Source: an uncultured Olsenella sp.
Lineage (GTDB): Bacteria; Actinomycetota; Coriobacteriia; Coriobacteriales; Atopobiaceae
Direction of reading: 5' to 3'
DNA: 46,583 nucleotides
Assembly (NCBI GenBank): GCA_947253595.1
Contig: CAMXZR010000004.1
Coordinates: forward strand, 1 to 46,583
Part shown: piece after piece, positions 1-15,184 of the stretch
Layout: each line of letters opens with the position of its first letter
Position numbering within the stretch: the stretch's first letter is position 1
Program-made: the position numbers and the translations under genes
The notes under the pieces: generated by a model
The model's input: the letters and a program-made list of their open reading frames with translations, nothing else
Databases searched by the model: none
What the model was told of the DNA's origin: nothing

Positions 1-358
1 GGTGGGTCCCGCCCTCGGTGCCGCTCAGGTCAACATCATGCAGTTCTGCCAGGCCTTCAACGCGGCCACGCAGGACAAGGCCGGCGACATCATCCCCGTC
101 GAGATCACCGTCTACGAGGATCGCTCCTTCGACTTCGTGACCAAGACCCCTCCTGCGGCCCAGCTGATCAAGAAGGAGCTCAAGCTCAAGAGCGGCTCCG
201 GCGTCCCCCAGCGCGACAAGGTCGGCCAGCTCACCCAGGAGCAGCTCACCAAGATCGCCGAGATCAAGATGCCTGACCTCAACGCCAACGACATCGAGGC
301 CGCCAAGGCCATCGTCGCCGGTACCGCCCGCTCCATGGGCGTCACCATCGCCGAGTAG
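1..358 (+). CDS. rplK: 50S ribosomal protein L11, 5'-truncated by window edge
   Basis: This is most of L11, which forms the GTPase-associated centre of the 50S subunit with the 23S rRNA and the L10/L12 stalk. The visible 118 residues start inside the N-terminal domain at V/MGPALGAAQVNIMQFC, which is the conserved L11 segment around residue 22 of the usual ~141. They continue through the RNA-binding C-terminal domain to GTARSMGVTIAE. The GTG at base 2 is therefore an internal valine codon and the true start lies left of the window. rplA follows 65 bp downstream, as in the usual rplKA unit. Confidence 0.97.
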   Translation, partial: VGPALGAAQVNIMQFCQAFNAATQDKAGDIIPVEITVYEDRSFDFVTKTPPAAQLIKKELKLKSGSGVPQRDKVGQLTQEQLTKIAEIKMPDLNANDIEAAKAIVAGTARSMGVTIAE

Positions 359-423
359 CAGCGGCTGCCCGGCAACTACCACGTGGGAGGGCTCGCGCCC
401 GCTTGACCACATAGGAGGAAAGC

Positions 424-1128
424 ATGCCTAAGCACGGAAAGAACTACAAGGGGGCTGCGGCCAAGGTCGAGGCCGGCAAGGTATACAGCCCCAAGGAGGC
501 CATGGCCCTCGTCAAGGAGCTCTCCTGCGCCAAGTTCGACGAGACCGTTGAGGTCGCCGTCCGCCTGGGCGTCGACACCCGCAAGGCCGACCAGAACGTC
601 CGTGGCTCCATCTCGCTGCCCAACGGTACCGGCAAGGACGTGCGCGTTGCCGTCTTCGCCGAGGGCGAGAAGGCCCGCGAGGCCGAGGCTGCCGGCGCCG
701 ACGTCATTGGCTCCGACGAGCTCGTGGCCGACATCCAGGCCGGCAACATCAACTTCGATGCCGTCATCGCCACGCCCAACCTCATGGGCAAGGTCGGTCG
801 CCTGGGCCGCATCCTCGGCCCCCGCGGTCTGATGCCCAACCCCAAGCTGGGCACCGTGACCATGGACGTCGAGAAGATGGTCAAGGAGCTCAAGGCCGGC
901 CGCGTCGAGTATCGTGCGGACCGCTATGGCATCTGCCACGTCCCCATGGGCAAGGTGTCCTTCACCGCCGAGGCGCTGGCCGAGAACTACGGGGCCCTGT
1001 TCTCCGAGCTTCTCCGCGTCAAGCCCTCCACCGCCAAGGGCCGCTACGTCAAGAGCGTCGTCGTGTCCTCCACGATGGGTCCCGGCGTCAGGGTCGACTC
1101 CTCCGTCACCCGCGACTTCACCGCATAG
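424..1128 (+). CDS. rplA: 50S ribosomal protein L1
   Basis: A full-length 234-residue L1, which binds 23S rRNA at the mobile L1 stalk, helps release E-site tRNA and, in many bacteria, represses its own operon. The protein opens MPKHGKNYKGAAAKVE and contains the conserved TPNLMGKVGRLGRILGPRGL block (about residues 118-137) and the PNPKLGTVT strand. The ATG is preceded by TAGGAGGAAAGC, a strong Shine-Dalgarno at good spacing. It lies directly downstream of rplK and is closed by an intrinsic terminator at 1155-1185, which separates it from the rplJL unit. Confidence 0.98.
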   Translation: MPKHGKNYKGAAAKVEAGKVYSPKEAMALVKELSCAKFDETVEVAVRLGVDTRKADQNVRGSISLPNGTGKDVRVAVFAEGEKAREAEAAGADVIGSDELVADIQAGNINFDAVIATPNLMGKVGRLGRILGPRGLMPNPKLGTVTMDVEKMVKELKAGRVEYRADRYGICHVPMGKVSFTAEALAENYGALFSELLRVKPSTAKGRYVKSVVVSSTMGPGVRVDSSVTRDFTA

Positions 1129-1154
1129 GGCGAAGTCACAACCTGATTCGACGA

Positions 1155-1185
1155 AGCCCCACGGCAGCCGCCGTGGGGCTTTCCT
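1155..1185 (+). terminator. Intrinsic terminator after rplA
   Basis: A perfect 11-bp GC-rich stem (1155-1165 with 1170-1180) has a 4-nt loop and is followed by TTCCT. It starts 26 bp after the rplA stop codon and ends the rplKA transcript, although the T-tract is short. Confidence 0.75.
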
Positions 1186-1214
1186 GTGGAGGTCGCCTTT
1201 GGCGGCAGATGCGC

Positions 1215-1243
1215 TTGACAGCCGGTGCCACGGATGCAAGAAT
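1215..1243 (+). promoter_or_regulatory. Putative promoter for rplJL
   Basis: TTGACA at 1215-1220 is followed after 17 bp by AAGAAT at 1238-1243, with TGC just upstream of the -10 (extended -10 form). It lies between the rplA terminator and the L10 leader, where a separate rplJL promoter is expected. Transcription would begin near 1250 and give a ~205-nt leader. Confidence 0.55.
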
Positions 1244-1249
1244 CTACGA

Positions 1250-1400
1250 TGCTCGAAGGAGCAAACCGTACATCGCACGTCCGCTGCCAAAGACAGCCGG
1301 TGCCGAAAGGCTCAAAGGGGAGACCCGCCTGCCGAGGTGGTCTAAAGAATCGTTTTCTTGGACCCCGCTTTGGCCGCGCGCCTAGCGGGGTCTTTCGCGT
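1250..1400 (+). promoter_or_regulatory. L10-type leader with attenuator hairpin upstream of rplJ
   Basis: The leader has a hairpin at 1321-1343 (AGACC and GCCT pairing with AGGT and GGTCT around a GCCG loop), which resembles the conserved stem of ribosomal protein L10 leaders. Downstream is a terminator-like hairpin, 9-bp stem 1361-1369 with 1384-1392, followed by TTT. The order protein-binding stem then attenuator is that known for L10(L12)4 autoregulation. The assignment rests on position and on these two hairpins, not on a covariance-model match. The 13-mer GACAGCCGGTGCC occurs at 1217-1229 (promoter) and again at 1292-1304 (leader). Confidence 0.6.
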
Positions 1401-1457
1401 GAAGGCCCGCCCGCGTCGGCGGTTCGTGCCCAAGCGTGAAACGAGGAGGTGTATTCA

Positions 1458-1979
1458 ATGCCAGCACAGTCCAAGATTGACATGCTCGAGAAGGTCAACC
1501 AGTCGATCGAGACGTCCAAGGGCGTCTTCTTCATCGACTATCGCGGCCTCTCCGTCAAGGAGACCCAGGAGCTGCGTCGCGCCCTGCGCGAGGCCGGTGC
1601 CTCGATGAAGGTCTACAAGAACAACATCGTGAACATCGCCCTCAAGGAGGCCGGCCTGCCCGACGTGAGCGACAAGCTCGTCGGGACCTGCGCCTACGTC
1701 TTCTACGAGAGCGATCCCGTCGATGCCGCCAAGGTCATCAAGAAGCAGGCCGAGACGCTCAAGAAGATCGAGTGGATCGGTGCCATCGCAGATGGCAAGG
1801 CCCTCGACGCAGACGAGGCCAAGGCCTACTCCGAGCTCGCCTCTCGCGAGGAGCTCATGGCCAAGCTCGTCTACGTGGTCGCCAGCCCGCTTTCGGGCAT
1901 CGCCCAGGTTTGCGCCGGTCCCACCCGTGGGCTTGCCACGGCGCTCCAGGCCGTCGTCGACCAGAAGAACGCTGCGTAG
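1458..1979 (+). CDS. rplJ: 50S ribosomal protein L10
   Basis: L10 anchors the L7/L12 dimers to the 50S stalk base and, with L12, acts as the autorepressor of this operon. The 173-residue protein begins MPAQSKIDMLEKVNQSIE. It has the N-terminal rRNA-binding domain (FIDYRGLSVKETQELRRALR), the KVYKNNIVNIAL segment and an alanine-rich C-terminal helix that binds L12. A GTG at 1449 is in frame but overlaps the GAGGAGG Shine-Dalgarno (1443-1449), so the ATG at 1458 is the better start. rplL follows after 63 bp. Confidence 0.97.
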   Translation: MPAQSKIDMLEKVNQSIETSKGVFFIDYRGLSVKETQELRRALREAGASMKVYKNNIVNIALKEAGLPDVSDKLVGTCAYVFYESDPVDAAKVIKKQAETLKKIEWIGAIADGKALDADEAKAYSELASREELMAKLVYVVASPLSGIAQVCAGPTRGLATALQAVVDQKNAA

Positions 1980-2042
1980 GCAGCATCGCACCAAGAAAAA
2001 GTCTCGGGGCACGAACGTGTCCTCACACAAAGGAGAATTGAC

Positions 2043-2417
2043 ATGGCTGTTACCAAGGATGAGATCATCGAGGCCCTCAAGGAGATGCCCGCCCTCGAGC
2101 TTTCCGAGCTGGTCCACGAGCTGGAGGACGTCTTCGGCGTCTCCGCCGCTGCTCCCGTCGCCGTCGCCGCCGCCGCTCCTGCGGCTGCCGCCGAGGAGGA
2201 GGAGAAGACCAACTTCGACGTTGAGCTGACCTCCTTCGGTTCCAACAAGATCGCCGTCATCAAGGTTGTCCGCGCCCTCACCTCCCTTGGCCTGAAGGAG
2301 GCCAAGGAGGCTGTCGAGGGTGCCCCCAAGGTGCTCATCGAGGGTGCCAAGAAGGACGACGCCGAGGCCGCCAAGAAGCAGCTCGAGGAGGCCGGTGCCA
2401 CCGTCACCCTGAAGTAA
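2043..2417 (+). CDS. rplL: 50S ribosomal protein L7/L12
   Basis: L7/L12 is the multicopy stalk protein that recruits and stimulates translational GTPases. The 124-residue sequence shows the N-terminal dimerisation helix (EIIEALKEMPALELSELVHE), an Ala-rich hinge at about residues 35-55 and the C-terminal domain (EKTNFDVELTSFGSNKIAVI, then ALTSLGLKEAKE). The ATG is preceded by AAAGGAGAATTGAC. A strong intrinsic terminator 42 bp after the stop isolates it from rpoB, so rpoBC probably depend on their own promoter as well as any read-through. Confidence 0.98.
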   Translation: MAVTKDEIIEALKEMPALELSELVHELEDVFGVSAAAPVAVAAAAPAAAAEEEEKTNFDVELTSFGSNKIAVIKVVRALTSLGLKEAKEAVEGAPKVLIEGAKKDDAEAAKKQLEEAGATVTLK

Positions 2418-2459
2418 CTGGGGTCTCGACACGCTAGTCCTTTGCGGCCCAGGCCGCTC

Positions 2460-2491
2460 GGGGGTCGGGCTTATGCCCGACCCCCTTTTCT
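2460..2491 (+). terminator. Intrinsic terminator after rplL
   Basis: A perfect 11-bp stem (GGGGGTCGGGC at 2460-2470, partner at 2475-2485) has a TTAT loop and a TTTTCT tail. Confidence 0.9.
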
Positions 2492-2597
2492 GCGTCCGAA
2501 CCGGATGAGGGCCGTGGTACTGGAACGTTGTCTGGGGTGCGCGGACAAGCGCGCCGCGCCAACCGTGGCCGCAGGCCCCTCTCGCACCGAAGGACCA

Positions 2598-2665
2598 ATC
2601 TTGCATTTGGGAACACAATCGCGCCAGGGACGCCGCATCTTGCATTTGGGAACACAATCGCGCCA
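2598..2665 (+). repeat. Tandem copies of a 29-bp intergenic repeat
   Basis: Two identical 29-bp copies (2598-2626 and 2637-2665), starting ATCTTGCATTTGGGAACAC, are separated by 10 bp. A diverged copy lies on the minus strand at 38771-38799 upstream of feoA, matching at roughly 24 of 31 positions by hand alignment. Confidence 0.85.
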
Positions 2666-2827
2666 ATTTGGCGAGAAAAGTGCCTACGTTGACAAGAACG
2701 TGAGGACGCGAAGGCGGACCACCTGGACCCCATCACAACCACTCCACATCTGTCAAGACAAAAAGAGCAGGTAGATGCGACGGTTCTCTCCTGTACAAAA
2801 TAATGGCTAATTTGTCAAGGCTTTTCG

Positions 2828-2856
2828 TTGACCAAATAGCAGCGCTTAGGTACTTT
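2828..2856 (+). promoter_or_regulatory. Putative sigma70-type promoter for rpoBC
   Basis: TTGACC (2828-2833), 17-bp spacer, TACTTT (2851-2856), in an AT-rich pocket 50 bp upstream of the rpoB start. The match is good but untested. Confidence 0.55.
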
Positions 2857-2907
2857 ATTAGATTGCGACAACTGCCGCTATTTAATCGTTGAAGGAGGAA
2901 GTGCCTG

Positions 2908-6423
<3,516 letters not shown>

Positions 6424-6428
6424 CGAAC

Positions 6429-10856
<4,428 letters not shown>

Positions 10857-10878
10857 CTCCTCGCACCGAGTTCGCACG

Positions 10879-10908
10879 GGGCCCGTCACTCAGGTGGCGG
10901 GCCCTTCT
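10879..10908 (+). terminator. Intrinsic terminator after rpoC
   Basis: An 11-bp stem (10879-10889 with 10894-10904, one G-U pair) has a TCAG loop and a TTCT tail, 22 bp after the rpoC stop. Confidence 0.8.
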
Positions 10909-10974
10909 CGTGAAAGGCGTCTCCCTAGCCTAGAATCGGACGAGAGGGACCACGGACCATATAGGGAGGCGTCA

Positions 10975-11304
10975 ATGGAAGAGGCTGGCTGCACGCTCGA
11001 GGAGTACCTCGCCGACGACGACACCGTGTACCGCGCCACCCAGATTTTCGATGCGCTGAGCGACTCGACGCGCTTTCAGATTCTGGGGGTCCTGGTCATG
11101 GGCGAGAGGAGCGTGGGTGAGCTGACGGAGGCCTGCAATGTGACGCAGTCCGCCATATCGCACCAGCTCAGGTTGCTCAGGGACCGCGGCCTGGTGAACT
11201 CCAGGCGAGACGGCCAGCGCGTCATCTACTCCCTTGCGGACGACCACGTGAGCGACCTCATCGCCACGGGCCTCAGCCATGCGGCGGAGGAGTCGTCCTC
11301 CTAG
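10975..11304 (+). CDS. ArsR/SmtB-family metal-responsive repressor
   Basis: A 109-residue winged-helix regulator of the ArsR/SmtB family: DNA-bound without metal, released on metal binding. The recognition helix region reads ELTEACNVTQSAISHQLRLL (about residues 49-68), followed by the wing SRRDGQRVIYSL. The C-terminal helix carries Asp89, His91, His102 and Glu105 with exactly the spacing of the SmtB/CzrA alpha5 site (D-x-H-x10-H-x2-E), which predicts Zn, Co or Ni sensing. There is no alpha3N-type Cys pair. The open frame extends upstream through rpoC, but AGGGAGG (10963-10969) marks the ATG at 10975. No metal transporter is adjacent, so its targets are unknown. Position between rpoC and the str operon is unusual. 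Confidence 0.9.
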   Translation: MEEAGCTLEEYLADDDTVYRATQIFDALSDSTRFQILGVLVMGERSVGELTEACNVTQSAISHQLRLLRDRGLVNSRRDGQRVIYSLADDHVSDLIATGLSHAAEESSS

Positions 11305-11391
11305 CCGCCAGGTGCGGGCCAGGGGCGCGCCGCCGGTCCTCTTGCCTGTGTAATATGGGTGAATAGAGGATACGCCCGGGCCCGTGGTATT

Positions 11392-11420
11392 TTGACATCT
11401 GCCCTTACTGCGCGTAATCT
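11392..11420 (+). promoter_or_regulatory. Strong promoter for the str operon, with structured leader
   Basis: Consensus TTGACA (11392-11397), 17-bp spacer, TAATCT (11415-11420). The leader before rpsL (~11427-11533) has two small hairpins: GACGG/CCGTC at 11459-11463 and 11471-11475, and GGTGC/GCACC at 11487-11491 and 11496-11500. Whether these regulate translation is not evident. Confidence 0.7.
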
Positions 11421-11533
11421 TCTTCGCCGTAACTGTCAGGCGTATGACAATCCGGGATGACGGTGCTGCGCCGTCCCTGATACATAGGTGCTCGCGCACC
11501 GCCTACCGTACGTTCTCTTAGAAGGAGAAAGCT

Positions 11534-11908
11534 TTGCCTACCATCAACCAGCTCGTCCGCCAGGGCCGCGTGTCTCACAAGGCCAAGTCCAAGAACGCAG
11601 CTCTGCAGCACAACCCCCAGAAGCGCGGCGTCTGCACCCGCGTCTTCACCACCACCCCCAAGAAGCCCAACTCCGCACTGCGCAAGGTCGCCCGCGTGCG
11701 CCTCGTCAACGGCATCGAGGTCACGGCCTACATTCCCGGCGAGGGCCACAACCTGCAGGAGCACTCCATCGTCCTCATCCGTGGCGGCCGCGTCCGCGAC
11801 CTTCCCGGCGTGCGTTACAAGATCGTCCGCGGCGCCTATGACTGCGCTGCCGTTCAGGACCGCAAGAAGGCTCGCTCCCGCTACGGCGCGAAGCGCCCCA
11901 AGGAGTAA
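11534..11908 (+). CDS. rpsL: 30S ribosomal protein S12
   Basis: S12 sits in the decoding centre and controls tRNA selection fidelity. It is 124 residues, beginning PTINQLVRQGR after a TTG start (11534). The start is set by GAAGGAGAAA 3 nt upstream and by the invariant PTINQ N-terminus. The TTPKKPNSALRK and PGEGHNLQEHS segments, where streptomycin-resistance substitutions occur in other bacteria, are of wild type. It is the first gene of the str operon; rpsG follows after 44 bp. Confidence 0.98.
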   Translation: MPTINQLVRQGRVSHKAKSKNAALQHNPQKRGVCTRVFTTTPKKPNSALRKVARVRLVNGIEVTAYIPGEGHNLQEHSIVLIRGGRVRDLPGVRYKIVRGAYDCAAVQDRKKARSRYGAKRPKE

Positions 11909-11952
11909 GACCCAAATCCTGAATCAGCCTTTCCAGTTCTTAGGAGATACAT

Positions 11953-12423
11953 ATGCCGCGTCGTGCAGCAGCAGTTCGTCGTGAGGTCATCCCCGACGCC
12001 GTCTACAACAACCGTCTCGTGACCCAGCTCATCAACAAGGTCCTCCTCGATGGCAAGAAGGCCACCGCCGAGCGCATCGTCTACGGTGCCTTCGACATGG
12101 TCGCCGCCAAGACCGAGCAGGATGCCCTCTCCGTCTTCAAGAAGGCCATGGACAACGTGCGCCCGACCCTCGAGGTCAAGCCCAAGCGCGTCGGTGGTGC
12201 CACCTACCAGGTGCCCATGGAGGTCAACTCCCGCCGTGCCACCACCCTGGCCATCCGCTGGATCGTGAACTTCTCGCGCGCCCGCAAGGAGAAGACCATG
12301 GCCGAGCGCCTCGCCAACGAGATCATGGACGCCGCCAACGGCGTCGGCGCCTCCGTCAAGCGTCGCGAGGACCTCTTCAAGATGGCAGAGGCCAACCGCG
12401 CCTTCTCGCACTATCGTTTCTAA
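11953..12423 (+). CDS. rpsG: 30S ribosomal protein S7
   Basis: S7 nucleates assembly of the 30S head and contacts the E-site tRNA. The 156-residue protein begins MPRRAAAVRREVIPDAVYNN and contains the conserved MDNVRPTLEVKPKRVGGATY beta-hairpin region and the C-terminal AEANRAFSHYRF. The start is supported by TAGGAGATACAT. It lies between rpsL and fusA in canonical str order, 24 bp before fusA. Confidence 0.98.
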   Translation: MPRRAAAVRREVIPDAVYNNRLVTQLINKVLLDGKKATAERIVYGAFDMVAAKTEQDALSVFKKAMDNVRPTLEVKPKRVGGATYQVPMEVNSRRATTLAIRWIVNFSRARKEKTMAERLANEIMDAANGVGASVKRREDLFKMAEANRAFSHYRF

Positions 12424-12447
12424 TCGAAGGCTCGAGGAAGTAGCGAA

Positions 12448-14544
12448 ATGGCGAAAGTTAAGTACAAGCTCGAAGACCTGCGCAACATCGGCATCATGGC
12501 CCACATCGACGCGGGCAAGACCACCACTACCGAGCGCATCCTCTACTACACCGGCAAGACCCACAAGATTGGTGAGGTCCACGACGGCGCTGCCACCATG
12601 GACTGGATGGTTCAGGAGCAGGAGCGCGGCGTGACCATCACCTCCGCCGCCACCACCTGCTTCTGGAAGGACCACGTCATCCAGATCATCGACACTCCGG
12701 GCCACGTCGACTTCACGGCCGAGGTCGAGCGCTGCCTGCGCGTCCTCGACGGTGCCGTCGCCGTGTTCGATGCCGTCGCCGGCGTCCAGCCCCAGTCCGA
12801 GACGGTGTGGCGCCAGGCTGCCAACTACGGCGTGCCTCGCATCGCCTTCATCAACAAGTACGACCGTGTCGGCGCGGACTTCTTCCATGCCATCGAGACC
12901 ATGAAGGATCGCCTGGGTGCCGCAGCCGTGGCGGCCCAGATTCCCATGGGCGCCGAGTCCAACTTCTGGGGTCTCGTCGACCTCGTCACCATGGAGGCCT
13001 GGGACTTCAAGGAGGACGCCAAGGGAATGATCTATCCCGAGGTCATGGACTCCATCCCCGACGAGTTCGCCGAGATCGCCGCCGAGAAGCGCGAGGAGCT
13101 CCTCGACGTCGCGGCCAACTTCGACGACGAGCTCATGGAGAAGATCCTCATGGAGGAGGAGATTCCCGTCGACCAGCTGAAGGCCGCCATCCGCAAGGGC
13201 GTCCTCGCCGGCGAGATGAACCCCGTCTTTGTAGGCTCCGCCTACAAGAACAAGGGCATCCAGGAGCTCCTCGACGCCGTCGTGGACTACCTGCCCAGCC
13301 CCCTCGACGTCACCGAGATCGACGGCAAGAACCTGAAGGGCGAGGACGAGGTCCGTCACGCGGACCCCAAGGAGCCCTTCTCCGCCCTCGCCTTCAAGAT
13401 CATGACCGACCCCTTCGTTGGCAAGCTGACCTACATCCGCGTGTACTCCGGCCAGGCCGAGTCCGGTAGCTACGTCTACAACTCGGTCAAGGACAACCGC
13501 GAGCGCCTGGGCCGCATCCTCGAGATGAACGCCAACGACCGAGTCGACCGCGAGGAGTGCTCCGCCGGCGACATCGTCGCCTGCGTCGGCCTGAAGAACA
13601 CCTCCACCGGCGACACCCTCTGCGACGAGAAGCACGCCGTCGTCCTCGAGTCCATCGAGTTCGCGGCACCCGTCATCGACGTCGCCGTCGAGCCTAAGTC
13701 CAAGGCCGAGCAGGACAAGATGTCCGTCGGACTGGCCAAGCTCGCCGAGGAGGACCCGACCTTCCAGGTGCACACCGACCACGAGACCGGCCAGACCATC
13801 ATCGCCGGCATGGGCGAGCTGCACCTCGAGATCATCGTTGACCGCCTGCGTCGCGAGTTCCACGTTGACTGCAACGTGGGCAAGCCTCAGGTTGCCTACC
13901 GCGAGACCGCGGGCAAGGCAGTGAGCCACGTCCAGGGCAAGTTCGTCCGTCAGTCTGGCGGTCGCGGCCAGTACGGCGATGCCGTCATCGACCTCGAGCC
14001 CATGGAGCCCGGCTTCGGCTACGAGTTCGTCGACGCCACCGTCGGCGGCTCCATCCCCAAGGAGTACATCCCCTCTGTGGACAAGGGCATCCAGGAGGCG
14101 CTGGAGACCGGCGTCATCGCCGGCTATCCCGTCCAGGATGTAAAGGTCACCCTGGTCGATGGCTCCTACCACGAGGTCGACTCCTCCGAGGCCGCCTTCA
14201 AGATTGCCGGTTCCATGGCCATCAAGAACGCCCTCGCCAAGTCCGATCCCGTGCTCCTCGAGCCCGTCGAGTCCGTCGTGGTCGAGACCCCCGAGCAGTA
14301 CATGGGCGACGTCATGGGCAACCTGAGTGGTCGTCGCGGCAAGATCGAGGGCATGGAGGACCGCGCCAACACAAAGCTCATCAGGGCCAAGGTGCCCCTG
14401 GGCGAGATGTTCGGCTACGCCACCGACCTGCGCTCCCAGACCCAGGGCCGCGCTTCCTACACCATGCAGTTCGACTCCTACGAGCCCGTTCCCAAAAACG
14501 TCCGCGAAGAGATCGTCAGCAAGAATGGCGGAAGCGCCTCGTAA
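12448..14544 (+). CDS. fusA: Elongation factor G
   Basis: The 698-residue translocation GTPase. The G domain shows AHIDAGKT (residues 18-25), the RGVTITSAATTC switch region, DTPGHVDF and NKYDR (tyrosine where NKMDR is commonest). Domains II to V follow, with GMGELHLEI in domain III and GRRGKIEGM in domain V. The length is normal for canonical EF-G. The start ATG follows GAGGAAGTAGCGAA. In most bacteria tuf follows directly; here rpsJ does, 60 bp downstream, so the tuf gene must be elsewhere. Confidence 0.98.
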   Translation: MAKVKYKLEDLRNIGIMAHIDAGKTTTTERILYYTGKTHKIGEVHDGAATMDWMVQEQERGVTITSAATTCFWKDHVIQIIDTPGHVDFTAEVERCLRVLDGAVAVFDAVAGVQPQSETVWRQAANYGVPRIAFINKYDRVGADFFHAIETMKDRLGAAAVAAQIPMGAESNFWGLVDLVTMEAWDFKEDAKGMIYPEVMDSIPDEFAEIAAEKREELLDVAANFDDELMEKILMEEEIPVDQLKAAIRKGVLAGEMNPVFVGSAYKNKGIQELLDAVVDYLPSPLDVTEIDGKNLKGEDEVRHADPKEPFSALAFKIMTDPFVGKLTYIRVYSGQAESGSYVYNSVKDNRERLGRILEMNANDRVDREECSAGDIVACVGLKNTSTGDTLCDEKHAVVLESIEFAAPVIDVAVEPKSKAEQDKMSVGLAKLAEEDPTFQVHTDHETGQTIIAGMGELHLEIIVDRLRREFHVDCNVGKPQVAYRETAGKAVSHVQGKFVRQSGGRGQYGDAVIDLEPMEPGFGYEFVDATVGGSIPKEYIPSVDKGIQEALETGVIAGYPVQDVKVTLVDGSYHEVDSSEAAFKIAGSMAIKNALAKSDPVLLEPVESVVVETPEQYMGDVMGNLSGRRGKIEGMEDRANTKLIRAKVPLGEMFGYATDLRSQTQGRASYTMQFDSYEPVPKNVREEIVSKNGGSAS

Positions 14545-14604
14545 GCAAAGTAGCCAATGGCAGCGCGAGCAACTCGCAGCCGCTATTCGATGGAGGTATT
14601 TGAA

Positions 14605-14913
14605 GTGTCAAGCCAGAAGATCAGGATTCGCCTCAAGGGCTACGATCACGAGATAGTGGACCAGTCCGCCAAGCTCATCGTGGACACCGCCCAGAAGACC
14701 GGTGCCCGCGTGTCCGGCCCCATCCCCCTGCCCACCGAGCGCAACCTCTACACGGTCATCCGCTCGCCACACAAGGACAAAGACTCTCGTGAGGAGTTCG
14801 AGATGCGCACCCACAAGCGCCTCATCGACATCCTCGACCCCAGCTCCTCGACCGTCGACTCGCTCATGCGTCTCGACCTCCCTGCGGGCGTGGACATCGA
14901 GATCAAGCTCTAG
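14605..14913 (+). CDS. rpsJ: 30S ribosomal protein S10
   Basis: S10 is a 30S head protein and, as NusE, part of transcription antitermination complexes. Starting at the GTG at 14605 (TGGAGG at 14591-14596, 8-nt spacing) gives 102 residues, the standard length, opening VSSQKIRIRLKGYDHEIVDQ. An in-frame ATG at 14590 lies too close upstream of that Shine-Dalgarno and would add atypical residues. Normally rpsJ heads the S10 operon directly before rplC. Here it follows fusA, is closed by its own terminator, and rplC is 5.8 kb away beyond a catabolic gene cluster. Confidence 0.96.
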   Translation: MSSQKIRIRLKGYDHEIVDQSAKLIVDTAQKTGARVSGPIPLPTERNLYTVIRSPHKDKDSREEFEMRTHKRLIDILDPSSSTVDSLMRLDLPAGVDIEIKL

Positions 14914-15011
14914 GGTTCCCTCGTTCGCCCCACCGCGTTCGAAAGGTGCGCGACGAGGCGGACCGGGCGCGGCGGCGTAGCCAAGTCGCATACCATACAG
15001 GAGCAATGCCA

Positions 15012-15046
15012 CAGGCTCCCGGCCCCTTGGGTCGGGAGCCTGCTCT
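15012..15046 (+). terminator. Intrinsic terminator after rpsJ
   Basis: A 14-bp GC-rich stem (15012-15025 with 15029-15042, one G-U pair) has a 3-nt loop and a weak CTCTT tail, 99 bp after the rpsJ stop. Confidence 0.7.
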
Positions 15047-15184
15047 TGCGCGAGGGAGCATCCGTGCGGCATGGGATGAGAAGGGCAGCGTCACGCCCGG
15101 ACCCATCGTCGCGCTATTGGTGTGCCGGCGGCTTCGCGCGCACTGAGCTTGGGGCCGTGCGGTCAGGGACGCGAACGGGCGGGG

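Larger units (their letters stand above)
2418..2907 (+). other. rplL-rpoB intergenic region
   Basis: This 490-bp gap carries the rplL terminator (2460-2491), two copies of a 29-bp direct repeat (2598-2626 and 2637-2665), an AT-richer stretch from ~2760 and a promoter-like pair at 2828-2856. A TTGACA at 2689-2694 has no convincing -10 partner. The short palindrome CGCCAATTTGGCG follows the second repeat. No convincing gene is seen: the open frames lack a Shine-Dalgarno and protein-like composition. Confidence 0.7.

Noticed and set aside
2598..2665. CRISPR array interpretation of the tandem repeat before rpoB
   Set aside because: Only two copies, a 10-bp spacer and no cas genes.
2689..2717. 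TTGACA upstream of rpoB as a second promoter
   Set aside because: No acceptable -10 hexamer at 15-19 bp; the site at 2828-2856 is better placed.
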